Positions 11,641 through 22,710 of a DNA stretch of 64,000 bases are shown in pieces. Each line of letters starts with the position of its first letter. Within the stretch, counting starts at the first letter, position 1. Source of the DNA: Chlorocebus sabaeus. Lineage: Eukaryota > Chordata > Mammalia > Primates > Cercopithecidae. Position numbers and translations under genes: made by a program. A model generated the notes under the pieces. It was not told the DNA's origin, made no database searches, and was given only the letters and a program-made list of their open reading frames with translations. The DNA lies in the NCBI RefSeq assembly GCF_047675955.1, contig NC_132912.1, positions 18,326,500 to 18,390,499 of the forward strand, read 5' to 3'.

Positions 11641-12000
11641 GATAGTTAAGAAAGGTATAGGAAAGGAATAATGTAAATCTCAAATTTGTGGTTTTCACTG
11701 TTTAATATAGTGAGAAATTTGATTGAATTATCTGTGGGTCTTTAAAAATAGACTTTTTGGGGGTCAGAATGATACTAATCTCTTTCTTTAACTACTGGCC
11801 ATAGGGTGAGTTTGAGTTATCAGGTTGCATAGCTGAGCCACATTACGTCAGCTGTGCCTAAAATTTGTTATCATAAAAGATATGAACTGTTGTTTGCATT
11901 GCTATTGTAATTTTCGGAAACAGTTTTTGAAAATTCTTTTTTGTGTATTCATTGCAAGCATAAGTCCAAATTTCCCAGTATCTTTTGAATAGCTTAGCAG
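11641..12000. other. Unique intronic DNA
   Basis: Short AT-rich interval between a MIR and an Alu with nothing that I can assign. Confidence 0.4.
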
Positions 12001-12300
12001 AGGCTGGATGTGGTGGCTCACGCTTGTAATCCCAGCACTCTGGGAGGCCGAGGCAGCCAGATGGCTTGAGCCGTCTTTCAAGACCAGCCTCAGCAACATG
12101 GAAAAACCCCATCTCTACAAAAAGTACAAAAAATTAGCCGGGTGTGGTGCTGCACAACTGTAATCCCAGCTACTTTGGAGGCTGAAGTGGGGGGATGTCT
12201 TGAGCTCAGAAGATCAAGGCTGCAGTGAACCATGATCGCACCACTGCACTCCAGTCTGGGTGACAGAGCAAGACCCTGTCTCAAATAAATAAATAAATAG
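12001..12300 (+). mobile_element. AluJ-like SINE
   Basis: Sense Alu with J-type features such as GGCTTGAGC and AAGGCTGCAGTGAACCATGATC. It ends in an (AAAT)n tail. Target-site copies are degraded. Confidence 0.94.
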
Positions 12301-12735
12301 TTCAGAGAGCTTGAGAAAAAACATAGATGTGTTCCTCACACAAACTTCTGCCATGAAATAGATGAGAGTCTAGGACAGGGTGGCAGATAAGTCCGGGTAT
12401 CATATTAGCATCAGCTCACCTGTCTCAAGATTTACTGTCATCCCAGAGGACACGGACGTCGCACAAGGCAGCTTCCTGCTGCTCTACAGTTTATGCTTGA
12501 GGATGGGATACTTAAGTCTCCTCTCTCCAGCCATGAGCAATGTTGCCACTTTTCTATGTTTGGTGGCCTTAGCTGGTAATTTTTTATCACTTTTAAAACT
12601 TGTAAGCACTTGAGACTTGGGAGCTAGCTAGTCTCTAGAGGAAACATCTTTTTTTTCCTCTCTCTCTCTATTGCTCTGCTAGCTGAGTTCCTTTTTGTTA
12701 GGTTAATAAAAAAGAAGAATGATGTCCTTATTTTT
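12301..12735. other. Unique DNA with a CT-rich patch
   Basis: A CT-rich run lies near 12650-12670. No exon or repeat family recognised otherwise. Confidence 0.4.
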
Positions 12736-12850
12736 TAAAAACTAGGTACTGCGCTGAGAATTACAGATTGGGGTTTGATCACAAGCTCTGCCAAAGCTGT
12801 GAATTGAAGCAAGTCACATCAGCACTTTGAACATCTTCGTTGTTCGAAGA
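12736..12850 (+). mobile_element. MIR SINE fragment
   Basis: Decayed sense MIR: 'gagaattacagattggggtttgatcacaagctctgcc' followed by 'gaagcaagtcacatcagcactttgaacatcttc'. Confidence 0.6.
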
Positions 12851-12864
12851 GACAAGCAAATATT

Positions 12865-13030
12865 GAATATTGAGTGCTGGTAGGTAGGTATTGTGCTAGG
12901 TGCATTGTCTGTTTTGACTTTTATCAGCAGGCATCTTTCAAGCTCCTGCTGAGTGTGAATAAAGTACTAGGCTAGGTACTGTGGGGCACAAAAGGATAAA
13001 AAAATAAGATCCCCACTCCCAAGAGCTTAT
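12865..13030 (-). mobile_element. L2 LINE 3'-end fragment(s)
   Basis: Two blocks resemble the reverse complement of the L2 3' end: 'ggtattgtgctaggtgcattg' and 'ctaggctaggtactgtggggcacaaaaggataa' followed by 'cccactcccaagagcttat'. Confidence 0.6.
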
Positions 13031-13449
13031 TTATCAACACACGAATACCCTCTTTTAGGAGGGTCAACCAGTGTCTGAGCCATGTAGAGAGAGGTCACTG
13101 CCACTGAGTGCTCAATCAACTGAAATCCCTCAAATCTCCAGTATGTTCCTGCTCAGAGCATAGGTGTTCCCTACTGTTGCAAACCTAAGACTGCAATCCA
13201 GTAAAGGAGACCAGCAATTCCGGTTCCTGATGGTACTTAGACCCACCAGAGACCGGGACAGGCAGGGCTGGGCAGCGAGGCAGCAGCTGTGAGGTTAGAT
13301 CCTGGCCTTAGAGGCTGGTTCATGACTGAGACACGTTCTCCAACTAGGGGAGACACGTGCTCTTCCACCTTGGTCTGAGGTGGTCAGGGAACATGGCTGG
13401 GGTCTTCATCTCTGATGTACTTTGTGCTGAATGGAGGTGTCTGGGTCAC
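13031..13449. other. Unique intronic DNA
   Basis: Somewhat less AT-rich than its neighbours. No exon, repeat or regulatory element could be identified. Confidence 0.4.
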
Positions 13450-14068
13450 TTTTCTTATTTAAGATATCTTAAAATGAGAATAAAGAAAGCAACTTCGGTA
13501 GGAATGGAAAAAGATGCAGCCGCTGCAGAAAACAGTATGGCAGTTCCTCAACATATTAAGCGTTAGATTACCATGGGATCCAGCAATTCCACTTTTGGGT
13601 ATACACCCAAGAGAACTGAAAGCAGGGACCGAGAGAGACAGATTTGTACGGGCATGACCTAGCAGCCTTATTCACAATAGCCAAAAAGGTGGAGGCAACC
13701 CAACTGTCCATCAGCAAAGGAAAGATGAGCAAATCGTGGTCTATACATACACGGAATAATCTTCAGGTTTAGGAAGGAATTTCTGACACATGAAGACATG
13801 TGAAGTGAAACAAGTCAGTCACAAAAAGGACAAATATGGCATGATTCCATTTACTTGAGGTACCTAGAGAAGACAAATACGTAGAAATAGAAGGTAGAAT
13901 GGTGGTTCCCAGGGAATGAAGAGAACAGAGGAAGATGAGTGATGGTTCCATGAGTACGGAGTTCAGTTTGGGATGCTGAAAAGTCCTGGAGATGGATGGT
14001 GGTGATGGCTGCACTATGATGTGAATGGACTTAATGCAACTGAGCTACACACTTAAAAATAGTTAAAA
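13450..14068 (+). mobile_element. Old L1 (L1M) 3' end, ORF2 remnant
   Basis: Contains the L1 ORF2 end in sense orientation, including 'atccagcaattccacttttgggtatacaccca', 'ttattcacaatagcc' and 'acatgaagacatgtgaagtgaaacaagtcagtcac'. Many stops and indels make it a dead copy. The 3' UTR resumes after an Alu insertion, at 14389-14440. Confidence 0.92.
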
Positions 14069-14378
14069 GGAGCTGTGCGCAGTGGCTTATGCCTGTAATC
14101 CCAGCACTTTGGGAGGCTGGGGCAGGAGGAGTGCTTGAGGCTGGGTATTCAAAACCAGCCTGGGCAATGTAGCAAGACCCAGTCCCTATAAAAAATAATC
14201 TAAAAAAATTATCCAGGCACAGCAGTGCATGCCTGTAGTCTCAGCTACTCAGGAGGCTGAGGCAGGAGGATCCCTTGAGCCTAGAAGGTTAAGGCTGCAG
14301 TGAGCTATGATCACACCACTGCATTCCAGCCTGGGTGACAAAGCAAGACCCTGTCTCTAAATTTTTTTAATTAAAACG
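14069..14378 (+). mobile_element. Alu SINE inserted in the L1 3' UTR
   Basis: Sense AluJ/S copy with a 10-bp target-site duplication ATAGTTAAAA at 14059-14068 and 14379-14388. L1 sequence continues on both sides, so the Alu is the younger insertion. Confidence 0.95.
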
Positions 14379-14388
14379 ATAGTTAAAA

Positions 14389-14440
14389 TGGTATATTTCA
14401 GGTTATGTATATTTAGCAATAATAAAAAGAATAAGAATAG
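14389..14440 (+). mobile_element. Tail of the Alu-interrupted L1M
   Basis: The stretch 'ggtatatttcaggttatgtatatttagcaataataaaaag' matches the L1M terminal 3' UTR and completes the element begun at 13450. Confidence 0.85.
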
Positions 14441-14694
14441 AATGCAGTTTTCTTTTCCAGAAGAAAGAAAAGGTCTATTTGGCTAAATAGAAAGGATGTG
14501 GTACAAAGTGGTTGAGAGTAGATGCTGTTCAGGCTAGGGTCTGCTGCTGCTCTCTATCTGCCAACAGCCAAAGGCAAGTTGGTTGGAGCAAACTGACTGG
14601 TCTTGGCTCTGCCTCAGAGCTGTCCTAGACCTTTGACTCTATCAGCAAGAGGGGCAATGAGGTTTTGGTTGGTTAGATATTACAGCAACCAGGG
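14441..14694. other. Unique DNA, weak MIR similarity
   Basis: The stretch near 14500-14590 has a faint MIR-like order but is too diverged to assign. It ends at the 5-bp duplication of the following LTR. Confidence 0.35.
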
Positions 14695-15074
14695 AGGTAC
14701 GATTTGGATTTGTGTCCCCACCCAAATCTCATGTATAATTGTAATCCCCATTGTTGGAGGAGGGGGCTGGTGGCGTGGAATTAGATCACAGGGATGGATT
14801 TCCCCCTTGCTCTTCTCATGATACTGAGTGAGCGATTTCTCACAAGATCTGGTTGTTTAAAAGTGAGTGGCACCTCCCCTTAAACTCTCTTCCTCTTGCT
14901 GCAGCCATGTAACATGCCTGTTTCCTCTTCTGCCATGATTGTAAATTTCCTGAGGCAGACTCATCCATGTTTCCTGTACAGCCTGTGGAACCATGAGCCA
15001 ATGAAACTTCTTTGCTTTATAAATGACCCAGTCTCAGGTATTTCTTTCTAGCAGTGTGAGAACAGACTAGTAAA
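14695..15074 (+). mobile_element. Solo MaLR LTR (THE1/MST type)
   Basis: The MaLR LTR layout is intact: 'atttggatttgtgtccccacccaaatctcatg' near the start, the 'gctgcagccatgtaacatgcc' and 'gccatgattgtaaatttcctgaggc' blocks, and 'tttataaatgacccagtctcaggtat' near the end. A 5-bp target duplication CAGGG lies at 14690-14694 and 15075-15079. No internal retroviral sequence is attached. Confidence 0.93.
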
Positions 15075-15079
15075 CAGGG

Positions 15080-16090
15080 CTTCTAAGCCTGTGGCTCCAG
15101 TGTGTCTGTAGCCTGATCCGGACCCCACGTCTGGCTGATGCTATTCTATCACTCTGTCTACTTACAAGCAGAGACATTCTCCATAGGCTAAAACCCATCA
15201 CAGAGGCAAGGTCAGCTGCTACAGCACCACCTAGTCTCTAAAATGGCAGGAGAGGGTGCAAGCCCAAGGTATGGACATTTCTGTATTGATGGGAGATCAC
15301 AAATCCATAAAAAACAGGTGAGGTCAAGAAAAAAAGAAGGAAAGTCTGCAGGTACCTACAACTTCCCATTACACATCTTGGACAATCTTATCTTAGCTGT
15401 ATTTCCCAAGCCCCTCAGTAGGCCCCCCAAGAGCAAGGGGCCACCTTCTGCAGAAACTTAAATGCCAAGTGTTGGTATTAGCCCAAGTGGAGAAAGAGAA
15501 TGAAACTTACTAGTTTGAGATCAAGCTATTCCAGAAAAGACATATCATACCAGAAGACATGTGTTTGTGTTATTATAAAAGGTAGTTCCCCCCAAATGAC
15601 AGTCTCTGGCTCATAACCTACCTGCCCTTTACCCCTACCTGCCACTCCCTGAAGCCATTGGTACCCTTGGAAATGCTTGCATCAGTGATCCAAACGTTGA
15701 TCTCCCTACCCCCACCCTTTCTTATTCAGAACTTTGCAGTCTGAGCCTCCTCTCCGCTTGGCTAAAGATCTCCTTTGGGGGATTGTTTCAATCTGACATC
15801 CTGGCTTATCTATAGGGAATATGCTAGGAAGCTGGGGATATTCCAGAATTAAACTGCAGAGAATTATGTTCATTCATGGGCCTGGAGTACTATGCACCAG
15901 GCGAAGTGCCAAGCAAGGCAAGCACAAACATGGAAAATAGAAAGAAAGAGGCTCTGCTTACTCGGAGAATCCCAAAGGTGAAAGGGGGAGTGCATTGCAA
16001 TTGCCTCAATGTGGTCAGCGTTACTGTAGGGTAAATGCATAGAGGTAGCAACCTACTCTTGGCGTCTAGAGTAGGAATAGAAAAAGCTGG
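15080..16090. other. Mostly unique DNA, possible L2 fragment
   Basis: A weak reverse-complement L2 3' end may lie at 15868-15970 (CTATGCACCAGGCGAAGTGCC). Nothing else recognised. Confidence 0.4.
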
Positions 16091-16552
16091 TGTTCCGGGT
16101 TGAACTGTGTTCCCCTAAAAAGTATGTCGAGGTCCTAACCCCCAGTGCTTATGAGTGTAACCTTATTTAGAAATAAAGGATTTTTAAAGATATCATCAAA
16201 TTAAGATTAGATCATACTCAATTAGGGTTGCTCCAAATCCAATATGACTGATGTCCTCATAAGAAGAGAAAACCAAGACACAGACACACAGAGAGAAAAG
16301 ACGGTCATCCAAAGGTGGAGGCAGAGATGGGACAGATGCATCTACAAGCCAAGGAATGTCAAGGACTGCTGGCAACCTCAGAGGCTAAGAGAAGGGTATA
16401 GAACAGGTTCTCCCCTAGAGCGTCAGAAATGGCATGGCCTTGTCAACACCTTGATTTTGAATGTCTAGCTTCCAGAACTGGAGAGAGTGTATTTCCATTG
16501 CTTTCAGCCACCTAGCCTATGGTGCATAGTTGTGGCAACCCCTGGAAACAAA
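16091..16552 (+). mobile_element. MLT1 LTR (MaLR)
   Basis: Typical MLT1 order: a 'gtatgtcgaggtcctaacccccag' block, 'tgactgatgtcctcataagaagag', 'agacacagacacacagagag', 'acaagccaaggaatgtcaagg' and 'cttccagaactggagagagtg'. Old and diverged. No internal sequence. Confidence 0.9.
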
Positions 16553-17811
16553 TGCAGATGGTATCATTTGAACTTGGTCTTGACATTGGAATGGTTCTTC
16601 AGGTGGATCAACAAAGACAGGAAGAGATAGGGGCTAGACAAGGGCAAGATTCAGTGTGGTATATCCAACAAGGGTAATGGTATGCACCAGTGTACCCCAG
16701 TATACCATAGATGGAGTTGAGTTGTGTTCTGGAATGATGGTAGAAAGGTAGGCAGGAATTAGCCCAGACAGGGGATTTTTTGCTCTGCTGACAAGGCTGG
16801 ACTTTGTTCACTGAGGGTTTCATGGATGAAGGATTGTAAAGGCTCTCATAGCCTCACTTGTACTGCTCCCCACTCTCTCTCCATAGCGTGGAGCACATCC
16901 TAGTTTGGACCTCACGTTGTCTTGCTCTCTGGAGTCCTTCCAAATGGAAGGTTGGGCCAGATGTAGACTGACTTCAGGATGGGAACTATGAAGACTGTTT
17001 TCTGAAACGTCTCTCCCGCTTGCATTTGGCATGTGGTTTTATAACTCCCCATGTCCACCCCAGACATAACCTTATGATTGGCGTATAATGTACTCGAATC
17101 CAAACCATGATTAAAGTCTGTTTTGTTTTGCAAATTCTTGGCACTGTTTCGTGAAACTCTTCCAGTTCTAGCCTGGTCCTCTCTTAATAAAACCAAAGTT
17201 TTTGATAGCAAGTATTCCAAGGTTGTCTTACTCATATGCCCTGATTCTGTACTGATGAAAACCATCGTTTTGAGATCTACCTTGGTTCCATTTTCCAATT
17301 CTTATTTTCTTATCAGACACCCACTTCATTCTTTTCCTTTTTCTCATTTCATTAATGTTATTTCCAAATATTTTCTGACTAATATGTTTTCCATCCAATG
17401 TGAACCTAAAAATAAGAAAAAATCTCAATCCAACATAAGGAACTACTTGCTACACTTTCTTAAAGGATTATTTTAAATCTTTTGAGCTTCTAAGTTGCTT
17501 TAAATAGTATAACATGAATGAGTTGACTGCCAAGGAGTATGGGATTGTAGTGATTCAAAATGTCTTCGTGATCTCTCTAGGAATGACTTCTTATTTGCCA
17601 GAGTAGCTTCATTCCGATAATAGTAATTATAACAGTGCTACAGTTTTAAAAAACAATGTGGAAAATTACTACAGGAAGAGACTGGAGGCCTGAGTGAGAG
17701 CCCGTCTCTGCCTTTAACTAACACAACAGTAAACCATTCAATTATTTTTGGCTTCAGGTTCCAGAAAATGAAAAAAGACCTGATTCGATTATTTCTAAAC
17801 TCCTACAATTG
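16553..17811. other. Unique intronic DNA
   Basis: No interspersed repeat recognised across 1.2 kb. Overlapping short open frames on both strands (around 16.6-17.5 kb) show no protein-like pattern. Confidence 0.4.
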
Positions 17812-17819
17812 TGACGTCA
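17812..17819. promoter_or_regulatory. Perfect palindromic CRE octamer
   Basis: TGACGTCA, the full cAMP-response element recognised by CREB/ATF proteins, lies in repeat-free intronic DNA. A single octamer is weak evidence of function, but both central CpG-containing halves are intact. Confidence 0.5.
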
Positions 17820-17964
17820 CGAATTTACTTTTTAATTACAGAGGCGATGTGAACCCTGAAGAAGTGTTTTAAGATTTGATGACAGCTGGAACCCAAATGC
17901 TTTCAGGAAGATTTGAATCTTGCAAAAATCTTTTCACTGGGGGCAGTATTCTTTAGCAAAGTTT

Positions 17965-17976
17965 GCCATCTAGTGG
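17965..17976 (-). promoter_or_regulatory. CTCF-like core motif
   Basis: On the minus strand the bases read CCACTAGATGGC, which fits the CTCF core CCASYAGRKGGC at every position, preceded by GGCGG. It sits in unique DNA about 150 bp from the CRE octamer and just upstream of an AluY. Occupancy cannot be judged from sequence. Confidence 0.6.
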
Positions 17977-18037
17977 CCGCCAGGACTAACTGGGGCTTTG
18001 TTTAAAGCGTTGTACAGAAGACTCTTTGACTAAGTTT

Positions 18038-18079
18038 TTGTATGTATGTATGTATGTATGTATGTATGTGTGTGTGTAT
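18038..18079 (+). repeat. (TATG)n / (TG)n microsatellite
   Basis: Seven or so TATG units pass into (TG)n directly at the poly-A end of the following antisense Alu, which probably seeded it. Confidence 0.9.
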
Positions 18080-18364
18080 TTGAGACAGAGTCTCGCTCTG
18101 TCGCCCAGGCTGGAGTGCAGTGGTGGGATCTCCTCTCACTGCAAGCTCCGCCCACCAGGTTCACGCCGTTCTCCTGCCTCAGCCTCCTGAGTAGCTGGGG
18201 GACTACAGGCGCCCACCACTGTGCCCTGCTAATTTTTTGTATGATTAGTAGAGACAGAGTTTCACCATGTTGGTCTGGCTGGTCTCGATCTCCTGACCTC
18301 GCAATCTACCCGCCTCGGCCTCCCAAAGTGCTGGGATTACAGACGTGAGCCACTGCGCCCGGCC
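18080..18364 (-). mobile_element. AluY-like SINE
   Basis: Antisense Alu with young-type features (GCAAGCTCCGCCC, GGTCTCGATCTCCTGACCTCG) but several private changes. It abuts an L1 3' end. Confidence 0.95.
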
Positions 18365-18900
18365 AGTTTATTTTTAATTTTATTATTTTTAGCAGGTACA
18401 AGTACAGTTTTGTTACACGGATATATTGTGTAGTGGGCAAGTCTAGGCTTTTAGTGTAACCATCCCCCAAATAGTGTGCATTATACCCATTAGGTCATTT
18501 CTCATCCTCACCTCCCTCCCACCTTTCCGAGTCTCCAGTGTCTATTATTCCACTTTATGGTTCGACGCGTACATGCTGTTTAGCTCCCACTAATAAGTGA
18601 GAACATGCAGTGTTTGACTTTCTGTTTCTGAGTTATTTCACTTAAGACAATGACCTCCAGTTCCATCCGTGTCGCTGTGAGAGACACGATTTCATTCTTC
18701 TTAAGGGTTGAGTAGTATTCCATGGTGTGCATATATGTGTATGTGCGTGTATAAGTAGATATATACACCCCAAATATTTTCTTTATCCAGTCATACATTG
18801 ATGGACACTTAGGTTGATTCCATATCTTTGCTATTGTGAATAGTGCTGCAATAAATACACAACTGCAAGTATCTTTTGTATGCAATAGTCCTTACCTAAG
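18365..18900 (-). mobile_element. L1 (L1PB/L1MA type) 3' end, broken ORF2 terminus
   Basis: Reverse-complement L1 3' UTR and ORF2 end. The minus strand still encodes fragments of the ORF2 C-terminal region (FTIAKIWNQPKCPS, MEYYSTLKKNEI). The element is 5' truncated near 18900 and carries an expanded TG-rich stretch at 18728-18770. Confidence 0.92.
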
Positions 18901-19739
18901 TTTCATAGACTGTTGAATACAATTATATTAATTAAGTTTTGAAGAATTGAGTCTACTTTAAAAGTAGTGTTCTAAATATCAGTTAATCATGAATCTTAGT
19001 TCTAGATTTTCTTTATAGTTTCTAGATCACCTTCCCCAGCTCCAAAGATTATCAAGCACCAAATGCTTATGTGTTTCAAATAAGGGCTTTGTGGAATCCA
19101 AGTCCTGGAATTACATATCAAGGAATATGTATATTGCCTTATCTTTACTGATTCCTTTGGATTATCATGTCTTCTCATATCTGATAAGGCAGATAGCTGC
19201 CTCTTGGCCTTATCAGCTGTAACAATCTCACATAACTTTTCGGTAGCTTCATATTTAAAAACTTTTTTAAAAATCTTCAGTATGGCAACTTATGTACTAT
19301 TTTTCTTAAAATATTGAATGACTGGAATAATAGAAATGGTTCACGCTTTGAACTAGCATAACAAAAACTATGAGTATTCTGTTGACATTAGACAAATGCC
19401 TAAAAACATATTCTACTTAACATTTTGTTCCATCGTACTTGGACTCTCTCGGACGATATTAGTCTACAATCCAAATAACATGTTGCAAAACAATCGCAGA
19501 GTGACTCCAACTGCTAAACATCTTTTCTTCCTGTATAAAACTTGACCAAAGCTTTGATTAAAGTCTCATGCAGGTTGTGGATTTGGTTCCACAGCAGCGT
19601 GGAATGTGATGGTGTCCTCAAAACCAGTCTGGCTAAACTGTAGAGTTTTATAATTTGCCTGCAGGGAGATACTGAGAAAGTGAAGGGTGTAACCAGGCCA
19701 CTCGCTATTAATCTTTTAGCTGGGGAAAGAACAAATCCA
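18901..19739. other. AT-rich unique DNA
   Basis: No repeat family or exon recognised. Confidence 0.4.
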
Positions 19740-20140
19740 ACTTCTTTCTTGACATCTCCTCTTGGTTTTCTCAAAGACACCTCAGACTCAACACATCCAA
19801 AATTGAACTTGCGATCTTGTCTCTCCATATCCTGGCACATTTCCAGCATTTCAGCAAAAGGCATTTCTCTCTAACTGGTTACGCAAACCAATAACCTCAG
19901 AGTCATTCTCAATGACCTTCCTCTCCCTCGGATGCAGAACCAGTCTATCGCCCAATCCTTTGGTCTCACTGTTAAGAATCCTGAGCAGATACCTCCCTTC
20001 CTTCTCTCCCCCATCCTGCCTGCCTACTCAAAGCCAGCATCTCCTCTGCCTGCCCATGGCATTGGTCAGTGGCCCCCACTCTGCCCTCCCTCACTCTGGT
20101 TTCCCATGCTGCACTTACCCAGAGTAATCTTTTCCCAGTG
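19740..20140 (+). mobile_element. L2 LINE fragment (ORF2 region)
   Basis: 'cacctcagactcaacacatccaaaattgaact' followed by 'accagtctatcgcccaatcc...' follows the L2 consensus (ATGTCCAAAACTGAACTCC and neighbouring blocks) in sense orientation. No intact reading frame. Confidence 0.75.
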
Positions 20141-20525
20141 AAAAGAAAAACACAGAAGGTGTTGCCATAATGAGTTTTACAATGCTGCTTAGGGCAAACC
20201 TGCCTCCCATTCTATTCAAAGTTATCCCTCTGCTCAATGAGATAAATGCATACCTCATTGCCTCCTGTGGAAAGGCTAATCAGAAACTCAAAAAAAATGC
20301 AACCATTTGTCTCTTTGAGTTCCCCTGCCTTTCCAGACTAAACTAATGTTCATCGTACATATATTGATTGATGTCTTGTGTCTCCCTAAAATGTGTAAAA
20401 CCAAGCTTTCCCCTGACCGCCTTGGGTACATGTCGCCAGGACATCCTGAGGCTGTGTCATGGGTGCACATCCTTAACTTTGGCCAAATAAACTTCTTAAA
20501 TTGACTGAAAAAAGATAAATAAATA
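20141..20525 (+). mobile_element. ERV1-like LTR fragment ending in an A-rich tail
   Basis: The block 'aaaaccaagctttcccctgaccgccttgggtacatgt' with 'gaggctgtgtcatgggtgcacatcc' and 'aaataaacttcttaaattgactg' resembles the 3' half of an ERV1 LTR. Exact family not certain (MER4/MER41/MER50 group suspected). AATAAA is at 20486-20491, and an A-rich stretch starts about 17 bases later, where U5 sequence would be expected. The left edge is not defined. Confidence 0.5.
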
Positions 20526-20611
20526 AAATGCATTAAAGAGACTACATTTAAGTGGCGAGAAAGTGCTTGCTTTTGTGCTCTTTGTTCTGTTAAAGATACA
20601 GGTGACCTACA

Positions 20612-20797
20612 GGGAGGGAACATCACACACTGGGGCCTGTCAGTGGGTCAGGGGCTAGGGGAGGGATAGCATTAGGAGAAATACCTAATGCAGATGACGG
20701 GTTGATGAGTGCAGCAAACCACTATGGCACGTGTATACCTACGTAACAAACCTGCACATTCTGCACATGTACCCCAGAAGTTAAGGTATATATATAA
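20612..20797 (+). mobile_element. Very short 5'-truncated L1PA insertion
   Basis: Only the last 186 bp of an L1PA 3' UTR is present, from 'gggagggaacatcacacactggggcctgtc' to 'tgtaccccagaagttaagg'. A perfect 20-bp target-site duplication occupies 20592-20611 and 20798-20817. Confidence 0.95.
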
Positions 20798-20817
20798 AAA
20801 GATACAGGTGACCTACA

Positions 20818-22250
20818 AAGAGGTACATGGGAAACAAAGTAAAAAATTACCCATGAGCACAAAAATGAGACAAGAGGAAAGAAATGTAAAAACTAAAGTG
20901 GTTTTGAAGTCAACCTGGGCAATTTAGATTATATTTTAATTATTTTTATTTATGTCTATATTTACTGAACTTTTTTTGAACTTTTAATCTTTATACTCTG
21001 CTGAAAAGCCAGAGAAGTGACTTTTGGAATATTTGTACAAATAGTGTCAGCTAAAATGAGCTTCTATGTCATGTAATATTTTGAAAGAGAAGAATTGTAA
21101 GTGGATTAATCATCTTGGTTATATTCAAGTCACAGCAAACAAAATATTCAAGTAACAATAAATATTCAAGTACATATATATTCAACCACCAATTTCATAT
21201 TTATTTCAATATTCAAATTCAAGTACATATTCAAGTAACAAAAGAGAAGGATACATGTTTTAAAATGCGTGTATATATATATACACACACACACAAGACA
21301 CTTAAGAAAATGAATGTCCTATTATAAATTGGACTCCCAACTGACTTTCAATTTATGTAATATATATATGTATATATAAATACAAAACAACAGTGCAAAA
21401 ATTATTTAACAAACAATATAAAAATTGTATTGGGATAACTAGTTAAGTACTTAAAGAATTAGGCCCACACCTTGTGTCAGAACCAATTAGGGAGTTAAAT
21501 GGAATATACTTGAGGAGAGAGTTGGATGTAAAACAAATCATGATTAGAATAAATGTGTTGATTTATTAGAACAATGGAAAGATTGAAAGGTCTTTCTTAG
21601 TTTTGATGTAATAAAAATATTCGCAAAGCAACACATATTGTTATTTTTAAATAGTAAACTGCATAACAAGAAAAGATGAAAAGGTATGTTGGGAAAATAT
21701 TTGAAGCAAATATATAAATGAAGAATCAAAATATCACATAAATATTTTCCACAAATTGGTAAGGCTGCAGCAATGTGGAAACTGATTTCAGAAGTATCTG
21801 TATTAGAAGTACAATTAAAAGTAGTGAAATTTTAAAATATGCAAAAAATCTTGAACATATATTGAGATAAAGACTGAATTTTATTTGATACTTTGTAAGT
21901 TGTCAATATTGTTATATTTTCAATAAAATTAACAAAACAAATTTATGAAACATCCTGGTGGATATTAAAAGAGACTATTTTAGAACCCACAGGACTAGTA
22001 ATACACAAAATTCCTAAATTTCAACAGCAATCTAGATACACTGTTGTATTAAATTTGATCAAGAATAAATACAAAGTTCTCATAAAAAAGGATGATTCTT
22101 ATGAGTCCTGGTTAGGCCCGGTAAGTTGGAGAATTTTGTGTTTAAGGGTGGGGTCACCCTGGATGTTTACAGAGATCATGCTCAAAACTATGGAAACAAG
22201 GAGAATGGTGAAAGAGACTCAACTCAAGACAACATAGCAGAGTTTAAGAG
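20818..22250. other. AT-rich unique DNA with short TA/AC runs
   Basis: Repeated ATTCAAGTA-like words cluster at 21122-21240, and (TA)n/(AC)n runs occur near 21272-21295 and 21360-21380. No exon or interspersed repeat recognised. Confidence 0.4.
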
Positions 22251-22710
22251 TGCTGTGGTTTGGATGTAGTTTGTGCCTCCAATGTGCCTCCCAAAACTCA
22301 TGTTGAAATTTGATCCCCAATGAGGTAATGTTGGGAGGTGGGGCCTAGTGGATGGTGTTTGGTTCATGAGGGCAGATTTCTTATGAATAGATTAATGCCC
22401 TTCCTCAGGGGTGAGTGAGTTCTCACTGTCTTGGGAACAGGTTAGTTCCTGCAAGAGCAGGATGGTTAAGAAGCGTCTGGCTCCTCGATTTCTCTCTCTT
22501 GCTTTTCCTCTAGGCACATGATCTCTACACACACCTGATCCCCTTCTGGCTGCTGAGTGGAAGCAGCCTGAGGCCCACACCAGATGCAGCTGCCCAATTT
22601 TGAACTTTCCAACCACCAGAATCAGCCAAATAAACCTCTTTTTTTTTGTAAATAACCCAGCAACTGAGCTACCACTAAGTGTAGTGCTGCATTACTGGGG
22701 AGAACTAATA
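22251..22710 (+). mobile_element. MaLR LTR (MST type)
   Basis: Starts TGCTGTGGTTTGGATG and contains 'aaaactcatgttgaaatttgatccccaatg', 'gttgggaggtggggcctagtgg' and 'cagccaaataaacctc', the MST LTR order in sense orientation. The 3' end contains some unaligned bases and no clear 5-bp duplication. Confidence 0.88.
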
